A DNA stretch of 64,000 bases from Collinsella sp944321445 (GTDB taxonomy: Bacteria; Actinomycetota; Coriobacteriia; Coriobacteriales; Coriobacteriaceae), in the NCBI RefSeq assembly GCF_030371825.1, contig NZ_JAUDDM010000006.1; one strand, written 5' to 3'. Positions 43,326-52,810 of the stretch are shown here, piece after piece. The notes beneath the pieces were generated by a model. The model was not told the DNA's origin. It saw only the letters and a program-made list of their open reading frames with translations, and did not search any database. Positions within the stretch are counted from its first letter, which is position 1. Every line of letters starts with the position of its first letter. The position numbers were made by a program, and so were the translations under genes.

Positions 43326-44801
43326 ATGGCACTAGAATTTGAGAAGCCGCTCAAAGCGGAGACCACAAACATACCCGGCATGCTCGTGTTCGACCTGACG
43401 GTCCACGGGGACTCCCGCGGCTGGTTCAAGGAGAACTGGCAGCGTGCTAAGCAAGCCGTCCTCGGCCTACCAGACATGCGCCCTGTACAGAATAACATCA
43501 GTTATAACGTCGAGCGAGGTGTTACCCGCGGCATGCACGCCGAGCCTTGGGACAAGTATGTCTCCGTGGCAACTGGAAGTGTCTTCGGTGCATGGGTTGA
43601 CTTGCGACCAGGGGATTCCTTTGGCGAGGTCTACACTTGCGTGATTGACCCCAGCAAGGCTGTCTACGTTCCGCGTGGCGTGGGCAATTCCTTTCAGGCG
43701 CTTGAGGACGGTACTGCCTACACCTATCTGGTGAACGCGCACTGGTCCGCCCAGCTGAAGTCTACCTACACCTTCGTTAACCTTGCTGACCCCGAGCTCG
43801 GCATCGGGTGGCCTATCCCGCTCGAGGAGGCCACGATTTCCGAGGCTGACCTTGGCCACCCCGCGCTCGCTGACGTCTTGCCCATGGCGCCCAGACGAAC
43901 TCTTGTTGTTGGCTGCGACGGCCAGCTTGGCCGCGCCGTACGTGCTCTCGCAGAGGAGCGTGGGCTTTCGCGTTGGTTCGACTTCTGCGACGTTGATACT
44001 TTCGACATGTCCGACCCGGGGGCCTACGGTCAGTACGACTGGCCGCTCTACGGAACTGTGATCAACTGCGGTGCCTACACTGCCGTGGACAAGGCTGAGA
44101 CTGCCGATGGTCGTGTTGTCGCTTGGAGGGCCAACGCTGTCGGACCTGCACTTCTCGCACACGTCTGCGCCGAGCACGGAATCGTACTGGTTCATGTCTC
44201 CTCCGACTATGTCTTTGACGGAACAGCGGAGGTCCACACAGAGGAGGAGTCTTTCTCGCCACTGTCCGTCTATGGCCAATCCAAGGCTGCCGGTGACCTT
44301 GCAGTGGCCGGCTGTCCTAGACATTACATCGTGCGCTGCTCTTGGGTGATTGGTGAGGGGAGAAACTTCGTGCGTACCATGGCGGCGCTTTCCGACCGTG
44401 TCGCTAACCCGGAGGACTCGCTTGAACGCGTCACCGTGGTGGGCGACCAGCTGGGCCGCCTCACATTCACTTGCGACATTGCCGAGGGCGTCCTTTGGTT
44501 GCTCGGCTATCGGGAGGGTGACTTGGAACCGAGCTCGCCTTGCGCGTGTGGCACCTACGATCTCACGGGGTCGGGCCCAGTCGAGTCATGGGCGCAGGTT
44601 GCCACTCGCATCTTCAACCTGGCTAACGGCAACGGCGCCAAGGTAGTTTCCGTCCCCACAGCGAAGTACTATGCTTCAGTCGAGGGATCAATCGCCCCGA
44701 GGCCAAAGCATTCTGCGCTCGATCTCTCCAAGATCGAGGCAACCGGTTTCGTGCCGCGCGACTGGACCGAGCGCTTGGTGGAGTACATGGCGACACGCTG
44801 A
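43326..44801 (+). CDS. rfbCD: Fused dTDP-4-dehydrorhamnose 3,5-epimerase / reductase (RmlC-RmlD)
   Basis: 491 residues. Residues 1-190 are an RmlC cupin (DSRGWFKENW, NISYNVERGVTRGMHAEPW). From about residue 195 an RmlD short-chain reductase follows (VVGCDGQLGRAV, HVSSDYVFDG, YGQSKAAGD). Joined, they convert dTDP-4-keto-6-deoxyglucose into dTDP-L-rhamnose. The fusion is known from bifidobacteria and some other Gram-positives. GGAGG lies eight bases before the ATG at 43326. Confidence 0.95.
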   Translation: MALEFEKPLKAETTNIPGMLVFDLTVHGDSRGWFKENWQRAKQAVLGLPDMRPVQNNISYNVERGVTRGMHAEPWDKYVSVATGSVFGAWVDLRPGDSFGEVYTCVIDPSKAVYVPRGVGNSFQALEDGTAYTYLVNAHWSAQLKSTYTFVNLADPELGIGWPIPLEEATISEADLGHPALADVLPMAPRRTLVVGCDGQLGRAVRALAEERGLSRWFDFCDVDTFDMSDPGAYGQYDWPLYGTVINCGAYTAVDKAETADGRVVAWRANAVGPALLAHVCAEHGIVLVHVSSDYVFDGTAEVHTEEESFSPLSVYGQSKAAGDLAVAGCPRHYIVRCSWVIGEGRNFVRTMAALSDRVANPEDSLERVTVVGDQLGRLTFTCDIAEGVLWLLGYREGDLEPSSPCACGTYDLTGSGPVESWAQVATRIFNLANGNGAKVVSVPTAKYYASVEGSIAPRPKHSALDLSKIEATGFVPRDWTERLVEYMATR

Positions 44802-44837
44802 TCCTTTTCATATCCGTATGTTCGTCGGGAGCAATAC

Positions 44838-45857
44838 ATGTCAGAAACATTCATGCCCAAGCGGATCGTCGTCACCGGAGGGTGCGGCTTCATCGGGTCG
44901 AACTTCGTGCGCTGGGTGGCGCGCGAGCGCCCGGGGGTGCACGTGACCGTGCTGGACAAGCTCACCTACGCGGGCAACCCCGAGAACATCGCGGGGCTCG
45001 ACCCCGAGCGCGTGGAGCTCGTCGTGGGCGACATCTGCGACGCCGCGCTGGTGGACCGGTTGGTCTCCGGCGCCGACGCCGTGGTGCACTACGCGGCGGA
45101 GTCCCACAACGACAACTCCATCGCCGACCCGGCGCCCTTCGTGAGGACCAACGTCGAGGGCACGTTCGCCCTCATCGAGGCCTGCCGCAGGCACGGCGTC
45201 CGCTACCACCACGTCTCCACCGACGAGGTCTACGGCGACCTCGCGCTCGACGACCCGGCCCGCTTCACGGAGGAGACGCCCTACCGCCCCTCGAGCCCCT
45301 ACAGCTCCACCAAGGCGGCCTCGGACATGCTCGTGCGCGCCTGGGTGCGCACCTATGGCCTGCGCGCGACCATCTCCAACTGCTCGAACAACTACGGGCC
45401 CTACCAGCATCCGGAGAAGTTCATCCCGCGCCAGATCACGAACATCATCGACGGCGTCCGCCCCAGGCTCTACGGCGACGGGAGGAACGTCCGCGACTGG
45501 ATCCACACCGAGGACCACAGCTCCGCCGTCTGGACGATCCTCACCCGCGGCCGCGTCGGCGAGACCTACCTGATCGGCGCCGACGGCGAGCGCTCAAACA
45601 TAGACGTCCTGCGCGCCATCCTGCGCGCGATGGGGAGGCCCGAGGACGACTTCGACTGGGTCCGCGACCGCCCCGGCCACGACCGCCGCTACGCCATCGA
45701 CCCGACGAAGCTCCGCCGCGAGCTCGGCTGGGAGCCCGCCCACACCGACTTCGCCGCCGGCCTGGAGCGGACCATCGCCTGGTACCGCGGCCACGAGTCC
45801 TGGTGGCGCGCCGCCAAGGACGCCGCCGAGGCCCGCTACGCCGCGCAGGGGCAGTGA
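44838..45857 (+). CDS. rfbB: dTDP-glucose 4,6-dehydratase, copy 1
   Basis: 339 residues. GGCGFIGSNF cofactor motif, STDEVYGDL, and YSSTKAASD catalytic tyrosine/lysine. It completes the rhamnose set with rfbA and rfbCD. From base 44855 to the end it is a near-perfect copy of 62113-63115: I see one codon difference near the C-terminus (Ala here, Thr there). The first six codons and upstream DNA differ between copies. Such identity implies recent duplication or gene conversion. Confidence 0.96.
   Translation: MSETFMPKRIVVTGGCGFIGSNFVRWVARERPGVHVTVLDKLTYAGNPENIAGLDPERVELVVGDICDAALVDRLVSGADAVVHYAAESHNDNSIADPAPFVRTNVEGTFALIEACRRHGVRYHHVSTDEVYGDLALDDPARFTEETPYRPSSPYSSTKAASDMLVRAWVRTYGLRATISNCSNNYGPYQHPEKFIPRQITNIIDGVRPRLYGDGRNVRDWIHTEDHSSAVWTILTRGRVGETYLIGADGERSNIDVLRAILRAMGRPEDDFDWVRDRPGHDRRYAIDPTKLRRELGWEPAHTDFAAGLERTIAWYRGHESWWRAAKDAAEARYAAQGQ
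44855..45855 (+). repeat. 1-kb direct repeat (rfbB), left copy
   Basis: Identical to 62113-63113 at a constant offset of 17,258 bases with no indel, apart from one G/A substitution that I could see. It brackets the 46-62 kb segment. Confidence 0.93.
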
Positions 45858-45863
45858 GTAAAG

Positions 45864-46910
45864 ATGGGAATGAAGAGGATGAATAAAATAATTGTAACCG
45901 GTGCCGCCGGCTTCATCGGCGCGTTCCTGTGCCGTCGGCTACTCGCCGACGGGTGGGAGGTCGTTGGTCTCGACAACATGAACTCCTATTACGACCCCGG
46001 CATCAAGGAGGACCGACTCCGGATGCTGCGCGAGGCCGATGAAGGCGGGCGCTTCACCTTCGTGCGCGGCGACCTGTGCGACGCGGCGCTGATCGAGCGT
46101 CTGTTCGCGGAGAACAAGTTCGATACCGTGGTGAACCTTGCCGCTCAGGCGGGCGTGCGCTACTCGATCGAGAACCCGCGGGCGTACGTGGAGTCCAACC
46201 TCATCGGGTTCTTCAACGTCCTGGAGGCGTGTCGGCACCACGCGGTGAAACACCTTGTCTACGCGTCGTCCTCCTCCGTTTACGGCGGCAACGAAAAGGT
46301 CCCCTTCTCCGAGTCCGACCGCGTGGACTCGCCGGTCTCCCTCTACGCCGCCACCAAGAAGTCCAACGAGCTCATGGCGCACGCCTACTCCAAGCTCTAC
46401 TCCATCCCGGCAACGGGCCTGCGCTTCTTCACGGTCTACGGACCCATGGGGCGCCCGGACATGGCCTACTTCAAGTTCGCCGACACGCTGCGCGCGGGCG
46501 GGACGATCAAGATCTACAACATGGGCGACTGCAGGCGCGACTTCACCTACGTCGACGACATCGTGGAGGGCATCGCGAGGGTCGTCGCGAACCCGCCCGC
46601 GGTCGGGACGGGCGCCGACGGCCTGCCCGCGGCGGCGCACCGCGTCTACAACATCGGCAACTCCGAGCCGGTGCAGCTGCTGGAGTTCGTGGGCACCCTG
46701 CAGCGCGTGCTCGTGGAGGAGGGCGTGCTGCCGGATGATTACGACTTCGAGGCGCACCGCGAGCTCGTCCCCATGCAGCCCGGCGACGTGCCGGTGACCT
46801 ACGCGGATACCTCCGCGCTGGAGCGCGACACGGGCTTCCGACCCTCGACGAGGCTCGAGGACGGCCTGCGTGAGTTCGCGAAATGGTACCGGGGATATTA
46901 CTGCAAATAA
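45864..46910 (+). CDS. NAD-dependent epimerase, UDP-glucuronate 4-epimerase type (CapI-like)
   Basis: 348 residues. GAAGFIGAFLCRRL, ASSSSVYGGN and YAATKKSNELMAHAYSKLY are typical of UDP-glucuronate 4-epimerases, as distinct from GalE. The substrate would be made by the Ugd enzyme encoded at 50084, giving UDP-galacturonate for the polysaccharide. Begins six bases after rfbB; ATG at 45873 is an alternative start. Confidence 0.88.
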   Translation: MGMKRMNKIIVTGAAGFIGAFLCRRLLADGWEVVGLDNMNSYYDPGIKEDRLRMLREADEGGRFTFVRGDLCDAALIERLFAENKFDTVVNLAAQAGVRYSIENPRAYVESNLIGFFNVLEACRHHAVKHLVYASSSSVYGGNEKVPFSESDRVDSPVSLYAATKKSNELMAHAYSKLYSIPATGLRFFTVYGPMGRPDMAYFKFADTLRAGGTIKIYNMGDCRRDFTYVDDIVEGIARVVANPPAVGTGADGLPAAAHRVYNIGNSEPVQLLEFVGTLQRVLVEEGVLPDDYDFEAHRELVPMQPGDVPVTYADTSALERDTGFRPSTRLEDGLREFAKWYRGYYCK

Positions 46911-46930
46911 ACCGAGGTCTACGGGGCACC

Positions 46931-49900
46931 ATGGGTGAAGCACGATTGAAATCAGCTTTCAGCATCCTACACATCACCGATTTCCATATCGAGAACTGGC
47001 TTCCTCCCGGCTATGAGAAAAAGCTCGAACATGCCGTCACTGCTGCAATGACGGCAATCGATAGCGAAAGGTTGTTTATTGTCATATCGGGCGACATTGC
47101 CAACTCCGGGGCTGCAGCGGAATACGACAAGGCGGATCACGTTCTTTCATGTCTCTGCAATGCCATCGATAGGCGGTATGAGGGCGTTGTAGAGTTGATC
47201 ATTGTTCCTGGTAATCATGACATCAGCGGACCTTCTGAGGTTGTCCCTAGGGACAGGGGAGAAAAAGCCCGAAAAGAGCAGCTTGCTAGGATGGAAGACT
47301 TCTTCACTTTTTCGCTTTGCAGCGGAGTCGAGTGGGAGAACAAGGATGTGTTGGTTGTCAGCCGCAGTCTTCCGGACAGTGCCGGCTTTACGGGAATTCG
47401 CTTCTGCTGCCTGAACACCGCTCCATTTTCTACTAAGACGTTCGACAAAGGCGCACACGTTTTGTCTCATGAAGCGCTATCGGCATTGGGAAAGAGCTCC
47501 GCACGCGAGTTGTCGGTTGTCGTCTCTCATCATGGGCCCGATTGGCTTGACGATGCACCGAGGCTGGAGCTTGAGGCCGAAGCATCGAAATCCATCGATT
47601 TGTTCATTGCTGGTCACGAGCATCGCGGTGGAACGCTTGTTGAGAACCGGCTCGGTAAAGACGGTTTGCCTGTATTTAGGGGAGGCACGTTTTCGCTCGG
47701 AGATGAGAAGGAGTGCATGTTCACAGTCCTCAATGTGGGACCCCTGCAGATGGGCTCGTACCGGATTGATGAGTTTAGATTCGAATGGGACTCCACGTCC
47801 CGCATGTTTACGTCTCGTGAGAGACTGACTCAGCGTTTTGAAATAAAGGGGCTGGTGCCAAGGCCGAAAAGAGAGTTTCTGCAAAAGCTTCCTAACGAGA
47901 TCAGCAAAGAGGACGTTTTCTTCGATACATCCTTTTCGTTTCCGCGGCTCAGGAGTAGAGTTTCGCTCGTTCCTGAGGGTGACGATCTAGTCACTAAGAA
48001 GCCTGCTGATATCGAGAGTGCGGATGCTTTCTTCGCCTATCTGGATGAATGGGATTGTGTGGAGATTGCCGGTTCCGGGGGGTCGGGGAGGAGTTGCCTT
48101 GCAAGGGCAATTTATATCGAATGCATAAGGAGAGGGTTCGCTCCTATCCTGATTCACCCGAGCAATGCAACACGCTCTTTCAGCAGAACCTTAGACGCTC
48201 TGGTTGCAGAGCAGTACGGGGAATCGCCCTCTGAGATGGACGCTTTCCGTCAGGTGCCGCGCGATAAGAAGGTGATAATAGCCGATGACTTCGACAGGAT
48301 GAAGAAGGCTAAGAAGAACGAACCAGAGTTGCTCATTCGCCAGATGCAGGAGTTGTTCGGGAAGGTCATCATTACGGTGCCGAGTGGATACGACGCAGTT
48401 TCACGTGCACTGATCGAGGGGGACGTTCGAAAGTATGCAGAATGCGGAAGCCTTGAGCTGTGTAGATGCACAAAGCGGGTGCGCGACCCTTTGGTGACCA
48501 AACTCTGTCAAGCAGCTGGTCTCGATGCAGAAAGTACTGGGAGAATGGTTCGTGCCGTAGACCGAGCCGTCTCCGGCTATGCAGGGCTTTTCGAGCTGAC
48601 TCCCGCTTTCGTTACGCAATACGTTGACTACTTCCTTGATCATCGCGCTGAAATGCTATCTCAAGATGAGCTTCCTTTCAAACACATTTTCGACTCCAAC
48701 ATACGTAGGAGTATGCTCGAAGCAGCTAAATCGTTGGGCTATGAGCGGTGGGACGCACAGATGGTCGACGTCGCGATTGTTGCGCTTCAGAACGTCGCGC
48801 TGCAGATGCATATCAAGAAAAAGTCCGTAATGGATATCCATGAGACTGTCGAAGCGATCGACGCTTATGCAGATTCAAACGATGTCAAACTGAAGCCACG
48901 TGAAGTGCTGGACGTTGCCGATAAGGCCAGAACGCTCATAAGGCTTGAAGATGGGCTCAGCTACATGTTTTCGAGCCTGTATATTCACGCCTATTTCGTG
49001 GCGAGAAGAATTGACGCTGCATTGGATCTTGGCGAGAAAGGTGCGGGTGAGCAAGTTGATAGCCTGCTAGATGAGATATGTTTCCCGGTGAATGAGGGAA
49101 TCGTGGTTTTTCTCACCCAGCTAAGATTGAGTACGGAGTTCCCGGAGGCGCTTATCGCCCGTGCGAGGCGGCTCGTTGGCAGTTGTGTTCCCAAAAACCT
49201 GCTCGATCCCCGGACGCACACATCCCTGGGCCCGCTCGTCGGCATGGAAGTCGCTGCGATTGACAAGGAAAAGGCCGGAAGGGCGGTGGCGATTGAGGAT
49301 CAAATCGAGAACGACGGACGCAAGAGATTCGAGGATATCGAGTACGCAGACTATTACGACAACGATATCAGGCTGCTGAAAATCCCCATCGTGAGGTCGT
49401 TCATGGCGGTCAAGTATGCCGAGCTGGCAGCCGGCTATCTGGTCAAGCATTTCGCGAAGATACCCCGGGATCCCAAGAGGGCAATCAGAGAAGCGGTTTT
49501 TCAGGTTCCACAGAGTGCCGCCGATGCTGTGATATCGGATATAGACAGGCACTTCGATGAGATCGCTGATGGTATCGCTGGCGTCCTTCCCGATGAGACG
49601 AAGGGCGTTGAGGACAAGTCCGTGCTAGCGCGCCGATTTGTTGCCGCTATCTCTTTGAGTTTCTACTGCACTTTTATGGGTTCGGTTGCCGCGCATGCTT
49701 CAGAGGGATGTGTGACGGTAGATTACTTGCTTGCGGTTGACGGGGATGCTCCCGAATATGGTTTGGGGAAGCTGTTCGCCCTTGCCTGCGCCGGCGACTC
49801 GGACAGATTCGTTAGGTCTGCGGTCGCTATGGCCAGCCAAGCGCGTGAAGACGGCAACCACATCGCGCTCATAGTAATCAAGATTTTGGCAAACCAGTAT

Positions 49901-50011
49901 CTACGAGACAACACGCGGATAGGTCTTGGCAACAAGCACAGGTTGCTAAATGGCGTGTTCGGCTTGCCGGGAGACTCGTCGAATGCGCGTCTTGGGCTTC
50001 CCGGTCGTTGA
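46931..50011 (+). CDS. Metallophosphoesterase fused to a P-loop (STAND-like) region, putative defence protein
   Basis: 1026 residues. Residues 8 to about 260 are a calcineurin-like phosphoesterase with all motifs: LHITDFHIE, VISGDIANSG, VPGNHDI, VVSHHG and AGHEHRGG. After a linker, residues 375-520 look like a P-loop module: EIAGSGGSGRSCLA in the Walker A position (Arg instead of the usual Lys) and VIIADDFDR as Walker B. The remaining 500 residues are helical without clear repeats. Phosphoesterase-NTPase fusions of this kind resemble STAND-type sensors with an N-terminal effector, but the anti-phage role is an inference. It starts 20 bases after the epimerase and is followed by ugd, so it is embedded in the sugar-nucleotide genes. 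Confidence 0.85.
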   Translation: MGEARLKSAFSILHITDFHIENWLPPGYEKKLEHAVTAAMTAIDSERLFIVISGDIANSGAAAEYDKADHVLSCLCNAIDRRYEGVVELIIVPGNHDISGPSEVVPRDRGEKARKEQLARMEDFFTFSLCSGVEWENKDVLVVSRSLPDSAGFTGIRFCCLNTAPFSTKTFDKGAHVLSHEALSALGKSSARELSVVVSHHGPDWLDDAPRLELEAEASKSIDLFIAGHEHRGGTLVENRLGKDGLPVFRGGTFSLGDEKECMFTVLNVGPLQMGSYRIDEFRFEWDSTSRMFTSRERLTQRFEIKGLVPRPKREFLQKLPNEISKEDVFFDTSFSFPRLRSRVSLVPEGDDLVTKKPADIESADAFFAYLDEWDCVEIAGSGGSGRSCLARAIYIECIRRGFAPILIHPSNATRSFSRTLDALVAEQYGESPSEMDAFRQVPRDKKVIIADDFDRMKKAKKNEPELLIRQMQELFGKVIITVPSGYDAVSRALIEGDVRKYAECGSLELCRCTKRVRDPLVTKLCQAAGLDAESTGRMVRAVDRAVSGYAGLFELTPAFVTQYVDYFLDHRAEMLSQDELPFKHIFDSNIRRSMLEAAKSLGYERWDAQMVDVAIVALQNVALQMHIKKKSVMDIHETVEAIDAYADSNDVKLKPREVLDVADKARTLIRLEDGLSYMFSSLYIHAYFVARRIDAALDLGEKGAGEQVDSLLDEICFPVNEGIVVFLTQLRLSTEFPEALIARARRLVGSCVPKNLLDPRTHTSLGPLVGMEVAAIDKEKAGRAVAIEDQIENDGRKRFEDIEYADYYDNDIRLLKIPIVRSFMAVKYAELAAGYLVKHFAKIPRDPKRAIREAVFQVPQSAADAVISDIDRHFDEIADGIAGVLPDETKGVEDKSVLARRFVAAISLSFYCTFMGSVAAHASEGCVTVDYLLAVDGDAPEYGLGKLFALACAGDSDRFVRSAVAMASQAREDGNHIALIVIKILANQYLRDNTRIGLGNKHRLLNGVFGLPGDSSNARLGLPGR

Positions 50012-50083
50012 TGCGGATGCCTGACGTCATTTTATAGGTGAGCGCGGAAAATAGCGTTTGTTCTTTGACAATTGGAGAATGAA

Positions 50084-51343
50084 ATGAAGATTGCAGTTGC
50101 TGGCACTGGATACGTCGGTCTGTCGGTCGCGGTGCTGCTTGCGCAGGGCAACAACGTGCGCGCGCTGGACATCGTGACGTCAAAGGTCGATATGCTGAAC
50201 AGGTGGGAGAGCCCCATCCGTGACGCCGAGATCGAACGGTTCCTCGCCGAGGCCAAGGCGGGGGAGAGGCGGCTTTCGCTCGCCGCGACGACCGACCCCG
50301 AGGAGGCCTACGCGGGCGCGGAGTTCGTCGTGGTGGCCACCCCCACGAACTACGACCCGGAGCGCAACTTCTTCGACACCTCCGCGGTGGAGGCGGCGAT
50401 GGACGCGGTGCGCGCGGTCAACGCGTCCGCCTGGATCGTCGTGAAGTCGACGGTGCCCGTGGGCTACACGGAGCGCGTTCGGGCCGAGAGGGGCGACGAG
50501 AGGATAATCTTCTCCCCCGAGTTCCTGCGCGAGGGGCACGCCCTCTACGACAACCTCCATCCTTCCCGCATCGTCGTGGGCGCGCCGAAGGGCGACCCGG
50601 AGGCCGTCGCTGCGGCCGAGAGGTTCGCCTCCCTGCTCGAGGAGGGTGCGGACCCGGCTGAGAGGTCACGGTCGAACCCCGACGGCAGCGTGGGTATCCC
50701 CGAGTTGGTCCTCGGCCCCACGGAGGCGGAGGCGGTGAAGCTGTTCGCGAACACCTACCTGGCCCTGCGCGTGGCCTACTTCAACGAGCTGGACACCTAC
50801 TGCGAGGACAAGGGTCTGTCCACCGCCGACGTCATCCGCGGCGTGTGCCTGGAGCCCAGGATCGGCTCCCACTACAACAACCCCTCCTTCGGCTACGGCG
50901 GCTACTGCCTGCCCAAGGACACCAAGCAGCTGCTCGCGAACTACCGCGACGTGCCGCAGTCGCTCATCTCGGCGATCGTGGAGTCCAACCGCACCCGCAA
51001 GGACCACGTGGCCGACGAGGTGCTTCGGCGCGTGAACGACCTGGTCTACCGCGGCGTCCCCGCGCCGACCGTGGGCGTCTACCGCCTCACCATGAAGAGC
51101 GGAAGCGACAACTTCCGCGCCTCCAGCGTGCAGGGCATCATGAAGCGCGTGAAGGCCAAGGGCGTGCCGGTGGTGGTCTACGAGCCCACGCTCGACGCCC
51201 CGGAGTTCTTCGGGAGCGAGGTCACGCGCGACCTCGGCGCCTTCAAGTCCCGCTGCGACCTGATTATCGCCAACCGCTGGAGCGACGACCTCGCCGACGT
51301 CGCGGCCAAGGTCTACACCCGCGACCTGTTCCGGAGGGATTAA
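50084..51343 (+). CDS. ugd: UDP-glucose 6-dehydrogenase
   Basis: 419 residues. VAGTGYVGLSVAVLL NAD motif, STVPVGYTE, FSPEFLREG, and the catalytic cysteine in GYGGYCLPKDTKQL. It makes UDP-glucuronate, the substrate for the epimerase at 45864. GGAG lies six bases before ATG 50084. Its TAA overlaps the ATG of the next gene by one base. Confidence 0.95.
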   Translation: MKIAVAGTGYVGLSVAVLLAQGNNVRALDIVTSKVDMLNRWESPIRDAEIERFLAEAKAGERRLSLAATTDPEEAYAGAEFVVVATPTNYDPERNFFDTSAVEAAMDAVRAVNASAWIVVKSTVPVGYTERVRAERGDERIIFSPEFLREGHALYDNLHPSRIVVGAPKGDPEAVAAAERFASLLEEGADPAERSRSNPDGSVGIPELVLGPTEAEAVKLFANTYLALRVAYFNELDTYCEDKGLSTADVIRGVCLEPRIGSHYNNPSFGYGGYCLPKDTKQLLANYRDVPQSLISAIVESNRTRKDHVADEVLRRVNDLVYRGVPAPTVGVYRLTMKSGSDNFRASSVQGIMKRVKAKGVPVVVYEPTLDAPEFFGSEVTRDLGAFKSRCDLIIANRWSDDLADVAAKVYTRDLFRRD

Positions 51344-52173
51344 TGGCGAGACGTGACTTTGCCGACATCCTTACCGCTTCCGGATTCGACGTTCGCAGGG
51401 AGTACCGGAACCTGTACGACTTCGTGTACAACAAGACAATCGTGTCCGAAAGCGGTTATTCCTGCCGGTCGTTCTGGAATTTGATGGACCGTGTTTTCTC
51501 GCCTGACTTCTTCAAGGATACCTCTGTGTCGCTCGAGGACTTTGAGTCTCGTTACGGATTTATCTTTCCAGCGTTTCCCAGCTCGGTAAATCTCGATCGG
51601 TTTCTTTTGCTGTGCGAATACGTTTACAACCTGCTCGAAAAGGGTTGTCATTGCCGCGAGCTTTATGACGAGGGTTATCGAAGTGCCTTTCGTAGTCAGC
51701 AAGAGTTAATAAGGCGAGTGGTTGACAGGGCAGGTTGCTGCGGGGTGGTAAAGAACGGCTTCGTTGTTTTCGTTGAACGGGATCCCTTGGCGGACGAGGC
51801 TGCAACGGTTCTTCCAAACCCCATATCTTGGCAGCAGTTAATTTATGGCCATCGGTCTCTTAAGAGCAATTTGGAAGAGAAGAAAAAGATTTTGCAGGCG
51901 CTCGGTGACTATCTTGAACCTCGAAGAAAAGATTTGAATGACGCGAATAAGCGGCTTTGCAATTTAGCGTTTGCCTGTCTCAATAACTTGAACATTAGGC
52001 ATAACAACATCGAACCCGGCAGTAGCAATTTCAACGCGATGTTTGCCGCTCTTTCAAATGATGAAAGAGAAGATGTGTACGACGAGGTTTATCATATATT
52101 ACTTTTAGGCGTTCTGGAACTGGAATATGCGCGCGACAATGAGAGGCTAAAAGAGCTAACAGGGATGAACTAG
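51343..52173 (+). CDS. Protein of unknown function, possibly abortive-infection related
   Basis: 276 residues, translationally coupled to ugd (TAATG). No membrane segments. The C-terminal third has the pattern NNLNIRHNNIEPGSSNF followed by EREDVYDEVYHILLLGVLELE, a layout seen in uncharacterised accessory proteins; the R-H-N part loosely recalls Abi/HEPN RxxxxH motifs. I cannot assign a family. More AT-rich than ugd, with a different codon flavour, suggesting it was inserted. Confidence 0.7.
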   Translation: MARRDFADILTASGFDVRREYRNLYDFVYNKTIVSESGYSCRSFWNLMDRVFSPDFFKDTSVSLEDFESRYGFIFPAFPSSVNLDRFLLLCEYVYNLLEKGCHCRELYDEGYRSAFRSQQELIRRVVDRAGCCGVVKNGFVVFVERDPLADEAATVLPNPISWQQLIYGHRSLKSNLEEKKKILQALGDYLEPRRKDLNDANKRLCNLAFACLNNLNIRHNNIEPGSSNFNAMFAALSNDEREDVYDEVYHILLLGVLELEYARDNERLKELTGMN

Positions 52174-52810
52174 ATGAATGCCCAGGCATATCTGCTACGG
52201 TTGGCTTCTGGCTGACGTTGCCGAATCGGATTACTACTCAGGGTGCGAATAACCGTACTGCTCCAAAATACACGCCTGACTCCATTGATATGCTGATGCA
52301 GCCTATGGAGCGGAGCTGCCCGATTTCCCATTCCGCTGAGCATGCCGATCAAGTTTTCAGGGGAATCATGGCAGCGGGATGCCCGCTGCCTCTACCCGTC
52401 GGACTATCAAGCCGTCCTCATCCTAATGTTTTGTACGACGTACAGCAGAATTGACCCATCAATACGTCCCCGGAATTCTTGGATCAACTCGTTGAGCGCC
52501 TCCAGCAGGGCGTTGGTGTCCTCGTCAAGAAAAACCTTGCAAAGCATGAGGAACATATTGGCGCGGCGTGCGCCCCAGATCTCATTCAACCGAAGAGCTT
52601 CGGTGCCAATTAAGTGCGGTGCTCACGATGTTGCTTTAGTAGAACGGTGGCGCTTTTTGCGTGCTGGACGTTAAGCGTCGGCATCACTGTCCATTCAAAT
52701 AACATGCTAGCAATCATTCAACTTACAAACTCATCATTCACTTCTATCTCTCAATCATTTACTATTATCTCTAACAATGACGCAGAATGAGTAAAAGATA
52801 GGAGTGAAAG
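52174..52810. other. Intergenic region with a possible gene remnant
   Basis: No complete gene. The plus-strand frames lack ribosome sites. AT-rich DNA at 52700-52800 is the probable promoter region of the AlbA-domain gene (TACTAT near 52759). A minus-strand fragment is listed separately. Confidence 0.4.
52407..52607 (-). pseudogene. Possible remnant of a protein gene
   Basis: The minus frame reads HLIGTEALRLNEIW, then ANMFLMLCKVFLDEDTNALL and EALNELIQEF, a natural-looking helical sequence that is open on both sides of its only ATG. There is no start with a ribosome site and a stop lies just upstream. It may be the tail of a deleted gene. Family not recognised. Confidence 0.3.
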
